Shown here: positions 6,971 through 14,191 of the stretch, piece by piece
How positions within the stretch are numbered: position 1 is the stretch's first letter
Layout of the letters: each line of letters opens with the position of its first letter
Assembly: GCF_036516095.1 (NCBI RefSeq)
Contig: NZ_DATBUM010000122.1
Span: 1 to 14,191, forward strand
From: Fusobacterium_C sp036516095
GTDB lineage: Bacteria > Fusobacteriota > Fusobacteriia > Fusobacteriales > Fusobacteriaceae
Length of the DNA: 14,191 nucleotides
Direction of reading: 5' to 3'
Notes under the pieces: model-generated
Database searches by the model: none
What the model was told of the DNA's origin: nothing
The model's input: the letters and a program-made list of their open reading frames with translations, nothing else
Program-made: the position numbers and the translations under genes

Positions 6971-7696
6971 ATGAACAGATTGGAAGGAAAGATAGCTCTG
7001 GTAACCGGAAGTGCAAGAGGAATCGGTCGAGCTACTGTAGAACTACTGGCGGCTCACGGAGCTGCTATGGTAATTTCTTGTGATATGGTAGAAACAAGTT
7101 TTGAACAAGAAAATATCCGTCATGAAATTCTAAATGTAACAGATCGAGAACAGATAAAGGAGCTGGTTTCCAAAATAGAAAAAGAATATGGAAAAATTGA
7201 TATTTTAGTAAACAATGCAGGAATTACAAAAGATAATATCTTTTTGCGTATGAGTGAAGAACAATGGGATTCCGTAATCAATGTAAACTTGAAAGGAGTT
7301 TTCAATGTAACACAAGTTGTCGCAAAGGGAATGTTAAAAAAAGGAAGCGGTTCCATTATTACCCTATCTTCTGTTGTGGGAATTTATGGAAATATCGGCC
7401 AAACAAACTATTCTGCAACGAAAGGCGGAGTCATTTCGATGACAAAAACCTGGGCGAAAGAATTGACACGAAAAGGAGCCCAAATCAGAGCGAATTGTGT
7501 TGCACCCGGATTTATTGAAACTCCGATGACGGAAGCTTTATCGGAGGAAGTAAGAACACAAATGGCAAATGCGGTACCGTTGAAAAGAATGGGAAGTGTG
7601 GACGATGTCGCAAAAGCAATTTTATTTTTAGCAAGCGATGAATCTTCTTATATTACAGGACAAGTAATCGAAGTATCTGGTGGACTTGTTGTTTAA
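6971..7696 (+). CDS. fabG: SDR-family 3-oxoacyl-ACP / acetoacetyl-CoA reductase
   Basis: Short-chain dehydrogenase that reduces a 3-oxoacyl thioester to the 3-hydroxy form. The 241 aa length is typical of FabG and PhaB. TGSARGIG (12-19) is the cofactor loop, NNAG is at 81-84, and the catalytic set is Asn107, Ser134, Tyr147 and Lys151. The C-terminal YITGQVIEVSGG is characteristic of FabG. Asp38 appears to sit at the end of the second beta strand, which in this superfamily often favours NADH over NADPH. The ATG follows AGGGG at 6960-6964. The gene lies 87 bases ahead of an acetyl-CoA acetyltransferase with no terminator between, so the acetoacetyl-CoA reductase role is as likely as fatty-acid synthesis. 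Homology cannot separate these roles; no other fab genes are adjacent. Confidence 0.88.
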   Translation: MNRLEGKIALVTGSARGIGRATVELLAAHGAAMVISCDMVETSFEQENIRHEILNVTDREQIKELVSKIEKEYGKIDILVNNAGITKDNIFLRMSEEQWDSVINVNLKGVFNVTQVVAKGMLKKGSGSIITLSSVVGIYGNIGQTNYSATKGGVISMTKTWAKELTRKGAQIRANCVAPGFIETPMTEALSEEVRTQMANAVPLKRMGSVDDVAKAILFLASDESSYITGQVIEVSGGLVV

Positions 7697-7783
7697 TGTA
7701 TTTTTTAATTTTCGGTTTTTGTAAGCAAATAATATAGTAACAACAATATAACAATAAATATATTTTCTGAGGAGGCATTAAAA

Positions 7784-8992
7784 ATGAGTAAGGTGTATAT
7801 TACAGCGGCAAAAAGAACAGCGATTGGGAGTTTTTTAGGATCTCTTTCTCCTTTATCCGCAAGCGATTTAGGAGCAGCAGTGGCAAAAAATATTTTGGAA
7901 GAAACTAAAATTGACCCTGCAAAATTAGATGAAGTTATTATGGGGAATGTACTAAGTGCAGGACAATATCAAGGTGTGGGAAGACAAACTTCAGTGAAAG
8001 CAGGGATTCCTTATGAAGTTCCGGGATATGCAGTAAACATTATCTGTGGAAGTGGATTGAAATCTGTTATCTTGACTTATGCAAATATTAAAGCAGGAGT
8101 AGCGAATTTAGTATTAGCCGGAGGAACAGAATCTATGTCAGGTGCCGGATTCGTTTTACCGGGACAAATCAGAGGTGGACATAAAATGGCTGATTTGACA
8201 ATGAAAGATCATATGATTTGCGATGCTTTGACAGATGCTTTTCATAAAATTCACATGGGAATTACTGCGGAAAATGTTGCGGAAAAATATGGAATTACTA
8301 GAGAAGAACAAGATAAATTTGCTTTAGCTTCTCAACAAAAAGCAGTTGCGGCAGTAGATAGTGGAAGATTTAAAGATGAAATCGTTCCGGTAACTATTAA
8401 AAACAAAAAAGGAGATATTGTAGTAGATACTGACGAATATCCTAACAGAAAAACAAACTTGGAAAAATTGGCGGGATTAAAACCTGCATTCAAGAAAGAC
8501 GGAAGTGTAACAGCAGGAAATGCTTCCGGATTGAATGACGGAGCTTCTATTGTATTGATGGCTTCTGAGGAAGCAGTAAAAGAACACAACTTAACTCCAT
8601 TGGTAGAAGTGGTTGGAGTAGGTACCGGAGGAGTGGATCCATTGATTATGGGTATGGGACCAGTTCCGGCAATTCGAAAAGCATTAAAACATGCAAATTT
8701 AACATTGAAAGATATTGATTTGATTGAATTGAACGAAGCATTTGCAGCTCAATCATTAGGAGTTATTAAAGAATTATGTTCTGAATACGGTGTAACAAAA
8801 GAATGGTTTGACGAAAGAACTAACGTAAATGGAGGAGCTATTGCTTTAGGACATCCGGTTGGAGCTTCAGGAAACAGAATTTTAGTAACTTTAATCCACG
8901 AAATGAAGAAGAGAGGATCTGAATATGGATTGGCTTCTCTATGTATTGGTGGAGGAATGGGAACAACAGTTATTGTAAAAAATATTAAATAA
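7784..8992 (+). CDS. thlA: Acetyl-CoA C-acetyltransferase (biosynthetic thiolase)
   Basis: Condenses two acetyl-CoA to acetoacetyl-CoA, the entry step to butyrate or hydroxybutyryl-CoA formation in anaerobes; the reaction is reversible. Nucleophile Cys88 is in NIICGSG, LNEAFAAQ is the conserved central motif, His357 lies in GGAIALGHPVGASG, and the acid/base Cys387 is in SLCIGGGMGT. The 402 aa protein is about 10 residues longer than typical thiolases, with the extra length just before NVNGGA. The ribosome binding site GAGGAGG is strong. The 87-base gap behind fabG holds only weak promoter-like matches (TTGTAA at 7719-7724 with AACAAT at 7742-7747), so co-transcription with fabG is likely. A terminator follows. 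HMG-CoA synthase or a sterol-carrier thiolase would not show this motif set. Confidence 0.95.
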   Translation: MSKVYITAAKRTAIGSFLGSLSPLSASDLGAAVAKNILEETKIDPAKLDEVIMGNVLSAGQYQGVGRQTSVKAGIPYEVPGYAVNIICGSGLKSVILTYANIKAGVANLVLAGGTESMSGAGFVLPGQIRGGHKMADLTMKDHMICDALTDAFHKIHMGITAENVAEKYGITREEQDKFALASQQKAVAAVDSGRFKDEIVPVTIKNKKGDIVVDTDEYPNRKTNLEKLAGLKPAFKKDGSVTAGNASGLNDGASIVLMASEEAVKEHNLTPLVEVVGVGTGGVDPLIMGMGPVPAIRKALKHANLTLKDIDLIELNEAFAAQSLGVIKELCSEYGVTKEWFDERTNVNGGAIALGHPVGASGNRILVTLIHEMKKRGSEYGLASLCIGGGMGTTVIVKNIK

Positions 8993-9022
8993 AACAGTTG
9001 TAAAATAGGTAAAAATTGAGGG

Positions 9023-9054
9023 AAGGGGCAGCTTTTAAATGGTTGCCCTTTTTT
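9023..9054 (+). terminator. Rho-independent terminator after the thiolase gene
   Basis: An 11-pair stem (9023-9033 with 9041-9051, including G-U pairs) encloses a 7-base TTTAAAT loop and runs into a T-tract at 9049-9054. It lies 30 bases after the thiolase stop and only 20 bases before the next ATG. I see no convincing promoter between, so the downstream genes may depend on readthrough or on a start within the thiolase end. Confidence 0.82.
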
Positions 9055-9073
9055 AAAATAATGAAGGAGGAAT

Positions 9074-9451
9074 ATGAAAAAACAGAAGATATTGTTAGGA
9101 TTTTTCTTACTATCCTTTTCTTTGTATGCGGATTCTTACTATAAAGAAGAGGGAAGATTGGAAGATGGATCAAAGTATACAAAAGAAACTTGGACAAGAG
9201 AGACAAAGGAAACAAAAACAGAAAAAAAAGTAGAGTTTCCTATAAAAAAGAGCAGAAGCTCGGCCAATGTGGACATGGGATTTCTCCATGATGTAGCAAA
9301 AAAAGAGGTAAAAGCTCAAGAGAGAGCTGAGAAAAAATATAAAAATTTGTGGAAAGAAGCCATGCAGGAAAAAAATGACATTTCTGATTTGGACTCGGAA
9401 GAAAATATCGAAGATTTGGAAGAAATAGAAGAAGGAGCAATGGAAGAGTGA
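9074..9451 (+). CDS. Small exported charged protein, function unknown
   Basis: I do not recognise this 125 aa protein. It starts with a clear signal peptide (basic KKQK, a hydrophobic run, then LYA before Asp20), so it is probably periplasmic; there is no lipobox. The mature part is highly charged: a Lys/Glu/Thr-rich stretch at 36-52 with repeated KET-type triplets, a basic helix-forming region near 75-100, and a very acidic C-terminus (about 105-125). AAGGAGG precedes the ATG. Its TGA overlaps the GTG start of the FAD-dependent dehydrogenase as GTGA, so the two are likely translationally coupled although one product is exported and the other appears cytosolic. The composition suggests a coiled-coil or disordered partner protein, but no role can be given. 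Confidence 0.78.
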   Translation: MKKQKILLGFFLLSFSLYADSYYKEEGRLEDGSKYTKETWTRETKETKTEKKVEFPIKKSRSSANVDMGFLHDVAKKEVKAQERAEKKYKNLWKEAMQEKNDISDLDSEENIEDLEEIEEGAMEE

Positions 9452-11022
9452 AGGTTGAAATTCAAAATATTGTTGTATCCATTCACAAGAACCAAGAGCG
9501 AGAGATTCAAAAAGAAATTGAAAAAGCGGGAATTCAAAAGGAAAATATAGAAAGTATCAGTTATCTGAGACGATCTATCGACAGTCGAAAAAAACAAGAT
9601 ATTAAATTTGTTTATAGTATAGAGTTAAGGTTAAAACATAAAATATTGGGGACTTCTTCTACAAGGTGGAAAGAGATCAAGGAAACTCCGAAAATAAAAA
9701 GACTCCCTCTGTATCCTCGGAAAGAAATCTATATTGTCGGCTCAGGACCGGCAGGTCTTTTTGCTGCATATCGATTGGCAGAGTATGGATATTTTCCGAT
9801 TGTTTTAGAGAGAGGAGAAGACATAGAACATCGTGATAAAACAACGGAGGATTTTATCAAAACTTCTATTTTAAATCCCAATTCCAATATTCAGTTCGGA
9901 GAAGGAGGAGCGGGAAGCTATTCCGATGGGAAATTAAACACTCGGATAAAAAGTGAATATATTGAAACCATATTTCAATTACTGGTAAAATTTGGCGCTC
10001 CTGAAGAAATCCTTTGGAATTATAAGCCTCATGTGGGAACCGATATTTTAAAAGTTGTGGTAAGAAATATGAGGGAAGCTATCCTGAAAAAAGGAGGAAA
10101 ATTTTATTTTAATACCTTATTGGAGGATGTGAAAATTAAAGGTGGAGAATTACAAGGATTTTGGATGAGAAAAAATGGGATAAGAGAATATGTAGAGTGT
10201 AAGCAATTGATATTGGCGATAGGACATTCCTCCAGAGATACTTATCGAATGCTTCGAAAACATGGGATCGCTATGGAGGCAAAAGCCTTTGCTATGGGAA
10301 CTCGAATGGAGCATCCGAGAGAGGAAATTGATCGAATGCAATATGGAAAAGAAGCAAAAAATCCTTTGCTGGAAGCGGCGACTTATGCAGTGACTTATAA
10401 TAATGCAGCGGAAAAAAGAGGAATTTTTTCTTTTTGTATGTGTCCCGGAGGAGTTATTGTCAATGCGGCCTCACAGACAGGAGGAACTTTGGTAAATGGA
10501 ATGAGTTATTCCACAAGAAATGGAAAATTTTCAAATTCTGCCATAGTAGTGGGAATTAAAGAATATGAATTTGGAGAAGATCTTTTCTCCGGAATGTATT
10601 TTCAAGAAAATTTAGAAAAAAAGGCTTATGAGATGATAGGAAACTATGGGGCTATTTATCAAAATGTTTGGGATTTTTTGGAAAATAAAAAGACGGAACA
10701 TGAAATAGAAAGTAGCTATCGAATGCAAAAAATTTCATGTCGTATGGAAGAACTGTTTCCGGAAGTTATCAGTCGAAATTTGAGAGCAGCTCTCTCCTAT
10801 TGGAAAAAAAATCCGGATTTTATTTCTCGAAATGTCAATCTCATAGCTCCGGAAACCAGAACATCAGCACCTCTTAAAATTTTACGGGATCTCAGAGGAG
10901 AATCTTTGAATATCAAGGGATTATATCCGATAGGAGAAGGAGCCGGTTATGCGGGAGGAATTACAAGTGCGGCAGTGGACGGAATGAAAATAGTTGATTG
11001 TGCTTTTACTCGTGTGTTATAA
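9448..11022 (+). CDS. FAD-dependent dehydrogenase of the COG2509 type
   Basis: Cytosolic flavoprotein oxidoreductase of 524 aa; the physiological substrate of this family is not established. An N-terminal alpha/beta domain of about 90 residues precedes the Rossmann FAD motif IVGSGPAGLFAA (96-107) and the ERG at 121-123 that ends the second strand. The family-specific GEGGAGSYSDGK (151-162) follows. FSFCMCPGG and the C-terminal YPIGEGAGYAGGI, the second flavin-contacting loop, complete the pattern. The start is GTG at 9448, with AGGAG at 9433-9437 inside the preceding gene, and the GTGA overlap supports this start. A gap of 36 bases leads to the alcohol dehydrogenase. The two cysteines in FSFCMCPGG might be redox-active, but that is speculation. 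Confidence 0.88.
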   Translation: MKVEIQNIVVSIHKNQEREIQKEIEKAGIQKENIESISYLRRSIDSRKKQDIKFVYSIELRLKHKILGTSSTRWKEIKETPKIKRLPLYPRKEIYIVGSGPAGLFAAYRLAEYGYFPIVLERGEDIEHRDKTTEDFIKTSILNPNSNIQFGEGGAGSYSDGKLNTRIKSEYIETIFQLLVKFGAPEEILWNYKPHVGTDILKVVVRNMREAILKKGGKFYFNTLLEDVKIKGGELQGFWMRKNGIREYVECKQLILAIGHSSRDTYRMLRKHGIAMEAKAFAMGTRMEHPREEIDRMQYGKEAKNPLLEAATYAVTYNNAAEKRGIFSFCMCPGGVIVNAASQTGGTLVNGMSYSTRNGKFSNSAIVVGIKEYEFGEDLFSGMYFQENLEKKAYEMIGNYGAIYQNVWDFLENKKTEHEIESSYRMQKISCRMEELFPEVISRNLRAALSYWKKNPDFISRNVNLIAPETRTSAPLKILRDLRGESLNIKGLYPIGEGAGYAGGITSAAVDGMKIVDCAFTRVL

Positions 11023-11058
11023 TTGAGAAAAAACAAATAGAAGGAGGGAGAAGATACT

Positions 11059-12240
11059 ATGGAAAATTTTAATTACTATATTCCTACGAAGATTTTATTT
11101 GGAAAAGGAAAAATTGAATCTTTAGGAAAAGAAGCTTCCCAATATGGAAAAAATATTTTGATAGTGTATGGAAAAGGCAGTATTTTTCAAAAAAATTGCT
11201 ATGGAACTTCTCTTTATCAACAAGCAAAAAAGAGTTTGGAAGAAGTAGGACTTACTGTTTTTGAACTTCCCAATGTAGAGCCGAATCCGAGAATTGAATC
11301 TGTGTATGAGGGGGCAAAGAGTTGTCGAGAGCATAAAATTGATTTAGTGTTGGCTATCGGAGGAGGAAGTACGATTGACTGTGCGAAAGCCATTGCAGGA
11401 CAGGCAAAGTACGAAGGAGATATTTGGAAATGTTATGAAACTAAAGATCCGAGACCTTTGCGAGAAGTTTTGCCCATTGCATCCGTTTTGACTGTTTCCG
11501 CAACAGGAAGTGAAATGAATGGAAGCTCAGTGATTTCGAATTTATCCTGTCATAAAAAAATAGGATTGACAACGCCTAAGTTTCGTCCCGTTTTTTCTAT
11601 TTTGGATCCAAGCTATACTTTCACGGTGAATCAAAAACAAACGGCTTCGGGTTGTGTGGATATTATGAGCCACATTTTTGAGCAATATTTTACTCCGGAT
11701 CATGAAGGTTATTTACAGAATCGTATGATGGAAGGAGTTTTAAAGACGGTAATTCACTACGCTCCCGTTGCTTTAAAACATCCGGATGATTATGAAGCGA
11801 GGGCGAATTTGATGTGGGCAAGTACTTTGGCTTTGAATAATATGTTTGAAAAAGGAAAAGTACTTACAGATTGGGCAACACATCAAATGGAACATGAGCT
11901 AAGTGCTTTTTACGACATTACTCATGGAGTAGGACTGGGAATTTTAACTCCCTATTGGATGGAATATGTAATATCGGAAGAAAATCACCATCGTTTTGTG
12001 GAATATGGAAGAGAAGTTTGGAAATTAACAGGAACAGAAGAGGAAATTGCGGAAATCTCCATTCGAAAAACAAGAGAATTTTTTACTTCCCTGGGAATTC
12101 CGTCTCATTTGCGAGAAGTCGGCATTGGAGAAGAAAATCTGGAAGTAATGGCAAAGCAGGCAACGAGACGAGGCCCTTTGGGAGCTATGAAAAAGTTATA
12201 TGAAGAAGATGTTTTAGCAATTTTTAAAATGGCTTTATAA
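11059..12240 (+). CDS. Iron-containing alcohol dehydrogenase (butanol dehydrogenase/YqhD-like)
   Basis: NAD(P)H-dependent reduction of aldehydes to alcohols, or the reverse, in the cytosol. The 393 aa protein has the group III fold: an N-terminal nucleotide-binding domain with YGKGS at 37-41 and IGGGSTIDCAKA at 100-111, then an all-helical metal domain. Metal ligands predicted by comparison with YqhD are Asp201, His205, His275 and His289. The sequence around them (WATHQMEHELSAFYDITHG, 272-290) is of the BdhA/YqhD kind, not the FucO or glycerol dehydrogenase kind. The ATG follows GGAGGG. It lies in the run begun by the FAD enzyme, and 18 bases separate it from the next gene. The substrate cannot be read from sequence; butyraldehyde or a toxic short aldehyde are both reasonable. 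Confidence 0.93.
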   Translation: MENFNYYIPTKILFGKGKIESLGKEASQYGKNILIVYGKGSIFQKNCYGTSLYQQAKKSLEEVGLTVFELPNVEPNPRIESVYEGAKSCREHKIDLVLAIGGGSTIDCAKAIAGQAKYEGDIWKCYETKDPRPLREVLPIASVLTVSATGSEMNGSSVISNLSCHKKIGLTTPKFRPVFSILDPSYTFTVNQKQTASGCVDIMSHIFEQYFTPDHEGYLQNRMMEGVLKTVIHYAPVALKHPDDYEARANLMWASTLALNNMFEKGKVLTDWATHQMEHELSAFYDITHGVGLGILTPYWMEYVISEENHHRFVEYGREVWKLTGTEEEIAEISIRKTREFFTSLGIPSHLREVGIGEENLEVMAKQATRRGPLGAMKKLYEEDVLAIFKMAL

Positions 12241-12258
12241 AAAATAGGAGGAAAAATT

Positions 12259-12939
12259 ATGTCAGGAATGTATGTCGATATTCAAAAATCAAATTCATTT
12301 TTAAGAAAAGTATTTTTATATATGATATTTGGAATTATACTATCTGTGGGAACACCGATTGTTTTATCTCTTGTAGCACCTCAGCTTTTACAATTGGCTT
12401 TCCAATATTATCGGGTTTTAGTTATTGCAGAGTTAATTGCAGTATTTACTTTGAGTTTTCGAGTCTATAAAATGTCTTCAGGAACCGTAAAGACCATATT
12501 TATTTTATATTCTATGCTGAATGGTTTGACTTTATGTATGATAGGTTTTCTCTTTGATCCTAGAATTGTGCTGTATTCTTTTGGAATTACTTTCGGTATT
12601 TTTGTGGTATCAGCCGTGTATGGTTTTAGGACTTCAGAAGATTTGGCATCTTACTCCCGATTTTTTAAGATAGGTTTGGTTTCTCTGATTTTGGTTTCTC
12701 TTGTGAATCTTTGGATAGGAGCTAGCTCTTTGTATTGGATGATTACAATAGGAGGAACGGTTTTATTTACAGGTTTGATTGCTTATGATGTGAACAGAAT
12801 TAGAAATATGTCTTTTTATTTGGCGGAAGAAGATGGAGAAGATGTTGAGAAATATGCTGTGATGGGAGCACTATCTCTATATCTAGATTTTATCAATTTA
12901 TTTTTATATATTTTACGTTTTTCAGGAAGAAAAAGATAG
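12259..12939 (+). CDS. Bax inhibitor-1/YccA family membrane protein
   Basis: Inner-membrane protein of the TMBIM/UPF0005 family, some members of which (BsYetJ) are pH-sensitive calcium leak channels. The 226 aa show seven hydrophobic segments at roughly 18-38, 52-68, 78-97, 103-122, 137-155, 158-178 and 200-219. The two conserved aspartates are present: Asp177 in LIAYDVNRI and Asp210 in GALSLYLDFINLF, matching the BsYetJ di-aspartyl sensor pair. The ATG follows TAGGAGG. The gene is 18 bases after the alcohol dehydrogenase and 21 bases before the outer-membrane barrel gene. The family assignment is firm; calcium transport in this bacterium is untested. Confidence 0.92.
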   Translation: MSGMYVDIQKSNSFLRKVFLYMIFGIILSVGTPIVLSLVAPQLLQLAFQYYRVLVIAELIAVFTLSFRVYKMSSGTVKTIFILYSMLNGLTLCMIGFLFDPRIVLYSFGITFGIFVVSAVYGFRTSEDLASYSRFFKIGLVSLILVSLVNLWIGASSLYWMITIGGTVLFTGLIAYDVNRIRNMSFYLAEEDGEDVEKYAVMGALSLYLDFINLFLYILRFSGRKR

Positions 12940-12960
12940 ATGTGAACAGTGGAGGAAAAA

Positions 12961-13797
12961 ATGAAACGAGGACTGTATGCCTTAGTATTTGTATTGTCTT
13001 CTTCCTTTGGCTATGGAACTTCTGTCTTTTTACAAGAAAGCTGGATAGAGCAACGTGGAAGAGAACAATTTCGAGATACTCTAATTTGGAAAGAAAGAAA
13101 TCTGGAGGGAAGAAGTGGGACTAATCAGTATGTGGAATTTTCAACACCGGTTTCCACAAAAGACCGAAAAGAAGATAGCACTTGGAAGGGTTATTCTTTT
13201 TTGATGGGAACGAATAGTAATTTGGAAAAAAATCCAAATCTTTATGTTGGAACCAGCTTTGGTTACTTTCGTGGAAGAGAGAGAGAAAACTTTGATAATG
13301 TAAAAGATAAAACAAGAACCTATGGAGCTAATGCGGAATTGGCTTATATCAAAAACAAACGATTGGCTTTGTTAGGGATAGGGGCTTCGGAGATGCGCCA
13401 TACCCGAAAGGAAACAAGTAGATACCGAGAGAAAGAGGCACATATTTTTGGAGAAATCGGAAAAATGTATATAAGGAATGAAAAAAATTATTTCTATCCT
13501 TTTTTTGCTTCTTCTATTCAAAAAATAGAAGGAGAAAAGATAATTCCCGGTTCAGAGCTTGGTTTTCGTTATACAGGATATTGGACGGAAAGATTATCCG
13601 GTAAATTTCAAGTGGGCTATCGAAGAGAGTGGATGGAAAGAAAGAGAGAAAAGCGATACCAAAATCAATGGGATTTCCTAGTAGGCTTATCCTATCGTTA
13701 CTATGAAGATTTGGAAATACAGTTACAATATCGTGGAAAAATGTATCAAAAAGCTTATCAGAATTTCATATCTCTAGGGTTTTCACATAATTTTTAA
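12961..13797 (+). CDS. Outer-membrane autotransporter-type beta-barrel protein (278 aa)
   Basis: Predicted outer-membrane protein. The start chosen is the ATG at 12961, which has GGAGG at 12951-12955; the in-frame GTG at 12949 would place that ribosome binding site inside the coding sequence. Residues 1-19 are a signal peptide. Residues about 22-70 are polar and basic. From about residue 76 to the end there are alternating hydrophobic/polar strands rich in Tyr, Phe and Gly, including LYVGTSFGYF, GANAELAYI and FLVGLSYRYY, ending in SLGFSHNF with the terminal Phe used for barrel insertion. This resembles the type Va autotransporter domain, but there is no passenger of useful size, so it may be a stand-alone barrel. 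It has no cysteine. The lipoprotein gene begins 22 bases later. Confidence 0.75.
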   Translation: MKRGLYALVFVLSSSFGYGTSVFLQESWIEQRGREQFRDTLIWKERNLEGRSGTNQYVEFSTPVSTKDRKEDSTWKGYSFLMGTNSNLEKNPNLYVGTSFGYFRGRERENFDNVKDKTRTYGANAELAYIKNKRLALLGIGASEMRHTRKETSRYREKEAHIFGEIGKMYIRNEKNYFYPFFASSIQKIEGEKIIPGSELGFRYTGYWTERLSGKFQVGYRREWMERKREKRYQNQWDFLVGLSYRYYEDLEIQLQYRGKMYQKAYQNFISLGFSHNF

Positions 13798-13819
13798 AAC
13801 AAGAATGTAGGAGAAGGAT

Positions 13820-14191
13820 ATGAAGAAGAATGTGATGATATTATGTTGTGTTGCTTTATTTCTTTCGGCTTGTACTCCATTTGAATGGAGAAGAGCTTCT
13901 GAGAAAGAAACGTTAGCAGATACGGCACTGCTAAAAATGTCGGAAGAGTTGGAACAGGAAGAAATGGCAGAATTTTCTGAAAAAGAAGAAGTGAAAGAAC
14001 TTCATGAAAAAGAAGTAACAAAAGAAGAAGTTTCTCTAAAAGAGGAAGAGCTTTTGAAAAAAGAAGAAAAAATGGAGTCTTCCAAATCGGAAAACAGAGA
14101 AACAACAAAAGAAAAAGAAGGAATAGAAGAAGACAGAAAAAAAGAAGAGAAAAAGAAAAATTCTTCTAAAATAGAAGTCAGCAAAATGATT
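13820..14191 (+). CDS. Lys/Glu-rich lipoprotein, 3' end beyond the window
   Basis: An open frame from the ATG at 13820, preceded by AGGAGAAGG, runs 124 codons to the window edge without a stop. The first 18 residues are a lipoprotein signal: basic KK, a hydrophobic core and the lipobox LSAC with Cys18 as the lipidated residue. Thr19 and Pro20 follow, with no Asp at +2, so outer-membrane sorting is plausible. From about residue 25 the chain is dominated by Glu and Lys and looks like a long helix or coiled-coil linker. No recognised domain is reached before the edge; a C-terminal peptidoglycan-binding or other domain may lie beyond. It is the last visible member of the envelope run after the BI-1 and barrel genes. 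Confidence 0.85.
   Translation, partial: MKKNVMILCCVALFLSACTPFEWRRASEKETLADTALLKMSEELEQEEMAEFSEKEEVKELHEKEVTKEEVSLKEEELLKKEEKMESSKSENRETTKEKEGIEEDRKKEEKKKNSSKIEVSKMI

Noticed and set aside
7697..7783. Terminator or strong promoter between fabG and the thiolase gene
   Set aside because: The T-rich stretch has no stem, and the promoter-like hexamers are weak; co-transcription is the simpler reading.
12949..12960. GTG start for the barrel protein at 12949
   Set aside because: The GGAGG that serves the ATG at 12961 would then be inside the coding sequence, and the signal peptide begins naturally at MKRG.
13794..14184. Two minus-strand open frames, rich in Ser, Phe and Leu, near the right end
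   Set aside because: They are antisense shadows of the GAA/AAA-rich lipoprotein gene. The plus frame has a ribosome binding site and a lipobox, and continues the operon.

Overview
The window looks like chromosome from a Fusobacterium, and its GC content (roughly mid-30s percent by eye) suits the F. necrophorum side of the genus better than the very AT-rich F. nucleatum. The evidence is AT-rich Gram-negative coding with strong GGAGG ribosome binding sites, a YadA-type trimeric autotransporter, an autotransporter-type barrel protein, a KE-rich lipoprotein, and anaerobic fermentative enzymes (acetyl-CoA acetyltransferase, iron-type alcohol dehydrogenase, formate-tetrahydrofolate ligase). The genus call is an inference from protein style, not a database match.

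Left edge (1-1480): one short trimeric autotransporter adhesin gene on the plus strand. It has its own promoter (17-45) and a strong hairpin terminator (1427-1478).

Middle left (1495-6786): a six-gene minus-strand operon, transcribed aroA, aroC, chorismate mutase, aroE, aroQ, fhs. The first five coding regions overlap one another by 4 to 29 bases, and fhs starts 4 bases after aroQ, so the genes are probably translationally coupled. Together they encode dehydroquinate dehydratase, shikimate dehydrogenase, EPSP synthase, chorismate synthase and the first step towards Phe/Tyr. DAHP synthase, dehydroquinate synthase and shikimate kinase are not in this window. The last gene makes 10-formyl-tetrahydrofolate.

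Divergent control region (6787-6970): a consensus plus-strand promoter for fabG, symmetrical GAGTAT/ATACTC elements that resemble operators, and a weaker minus-strand promoter for aroA.

Middle right (6971-9054): an SDR reductase (FabG/PhaB type) followed by acetyl-CoA acetyltransferase and a terminator. The pair could make acetoacetyl-CoA and reduce it, which fits butyrate-type metabolism or acyl-chain supply.

Right side (9074 to the end): a tightly packed plus-strand run of a small exported charged protein, a FAD-dependent dehydrogenase (GTGA overlap), an iron-containing alcohol dehydrogenase, a Bax inhibitor-1 family membrane protein, an outer-membrane autotransporter-type barrel without an obvious passenger, and a lipoprotein cut by the window end. 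The last three are envelope proteins with 21-22 base gaps.

Most of the window is conventional housekeeping and fermentative metabolism. I see no clear new multi-gene system. The most distinctive points are the alanine at the glyphosate-contact position of AroA, the coiled-coil tail beyond the membrane anchor and the five cysteines of the adhesin, the candidate operator over the fabG start site, and the BI-1/barrel/lipoprotein cluster. No gene-free stretch exceeds 300 bases, and I found no RNA genes, CRISPR arrays or mobile elements.
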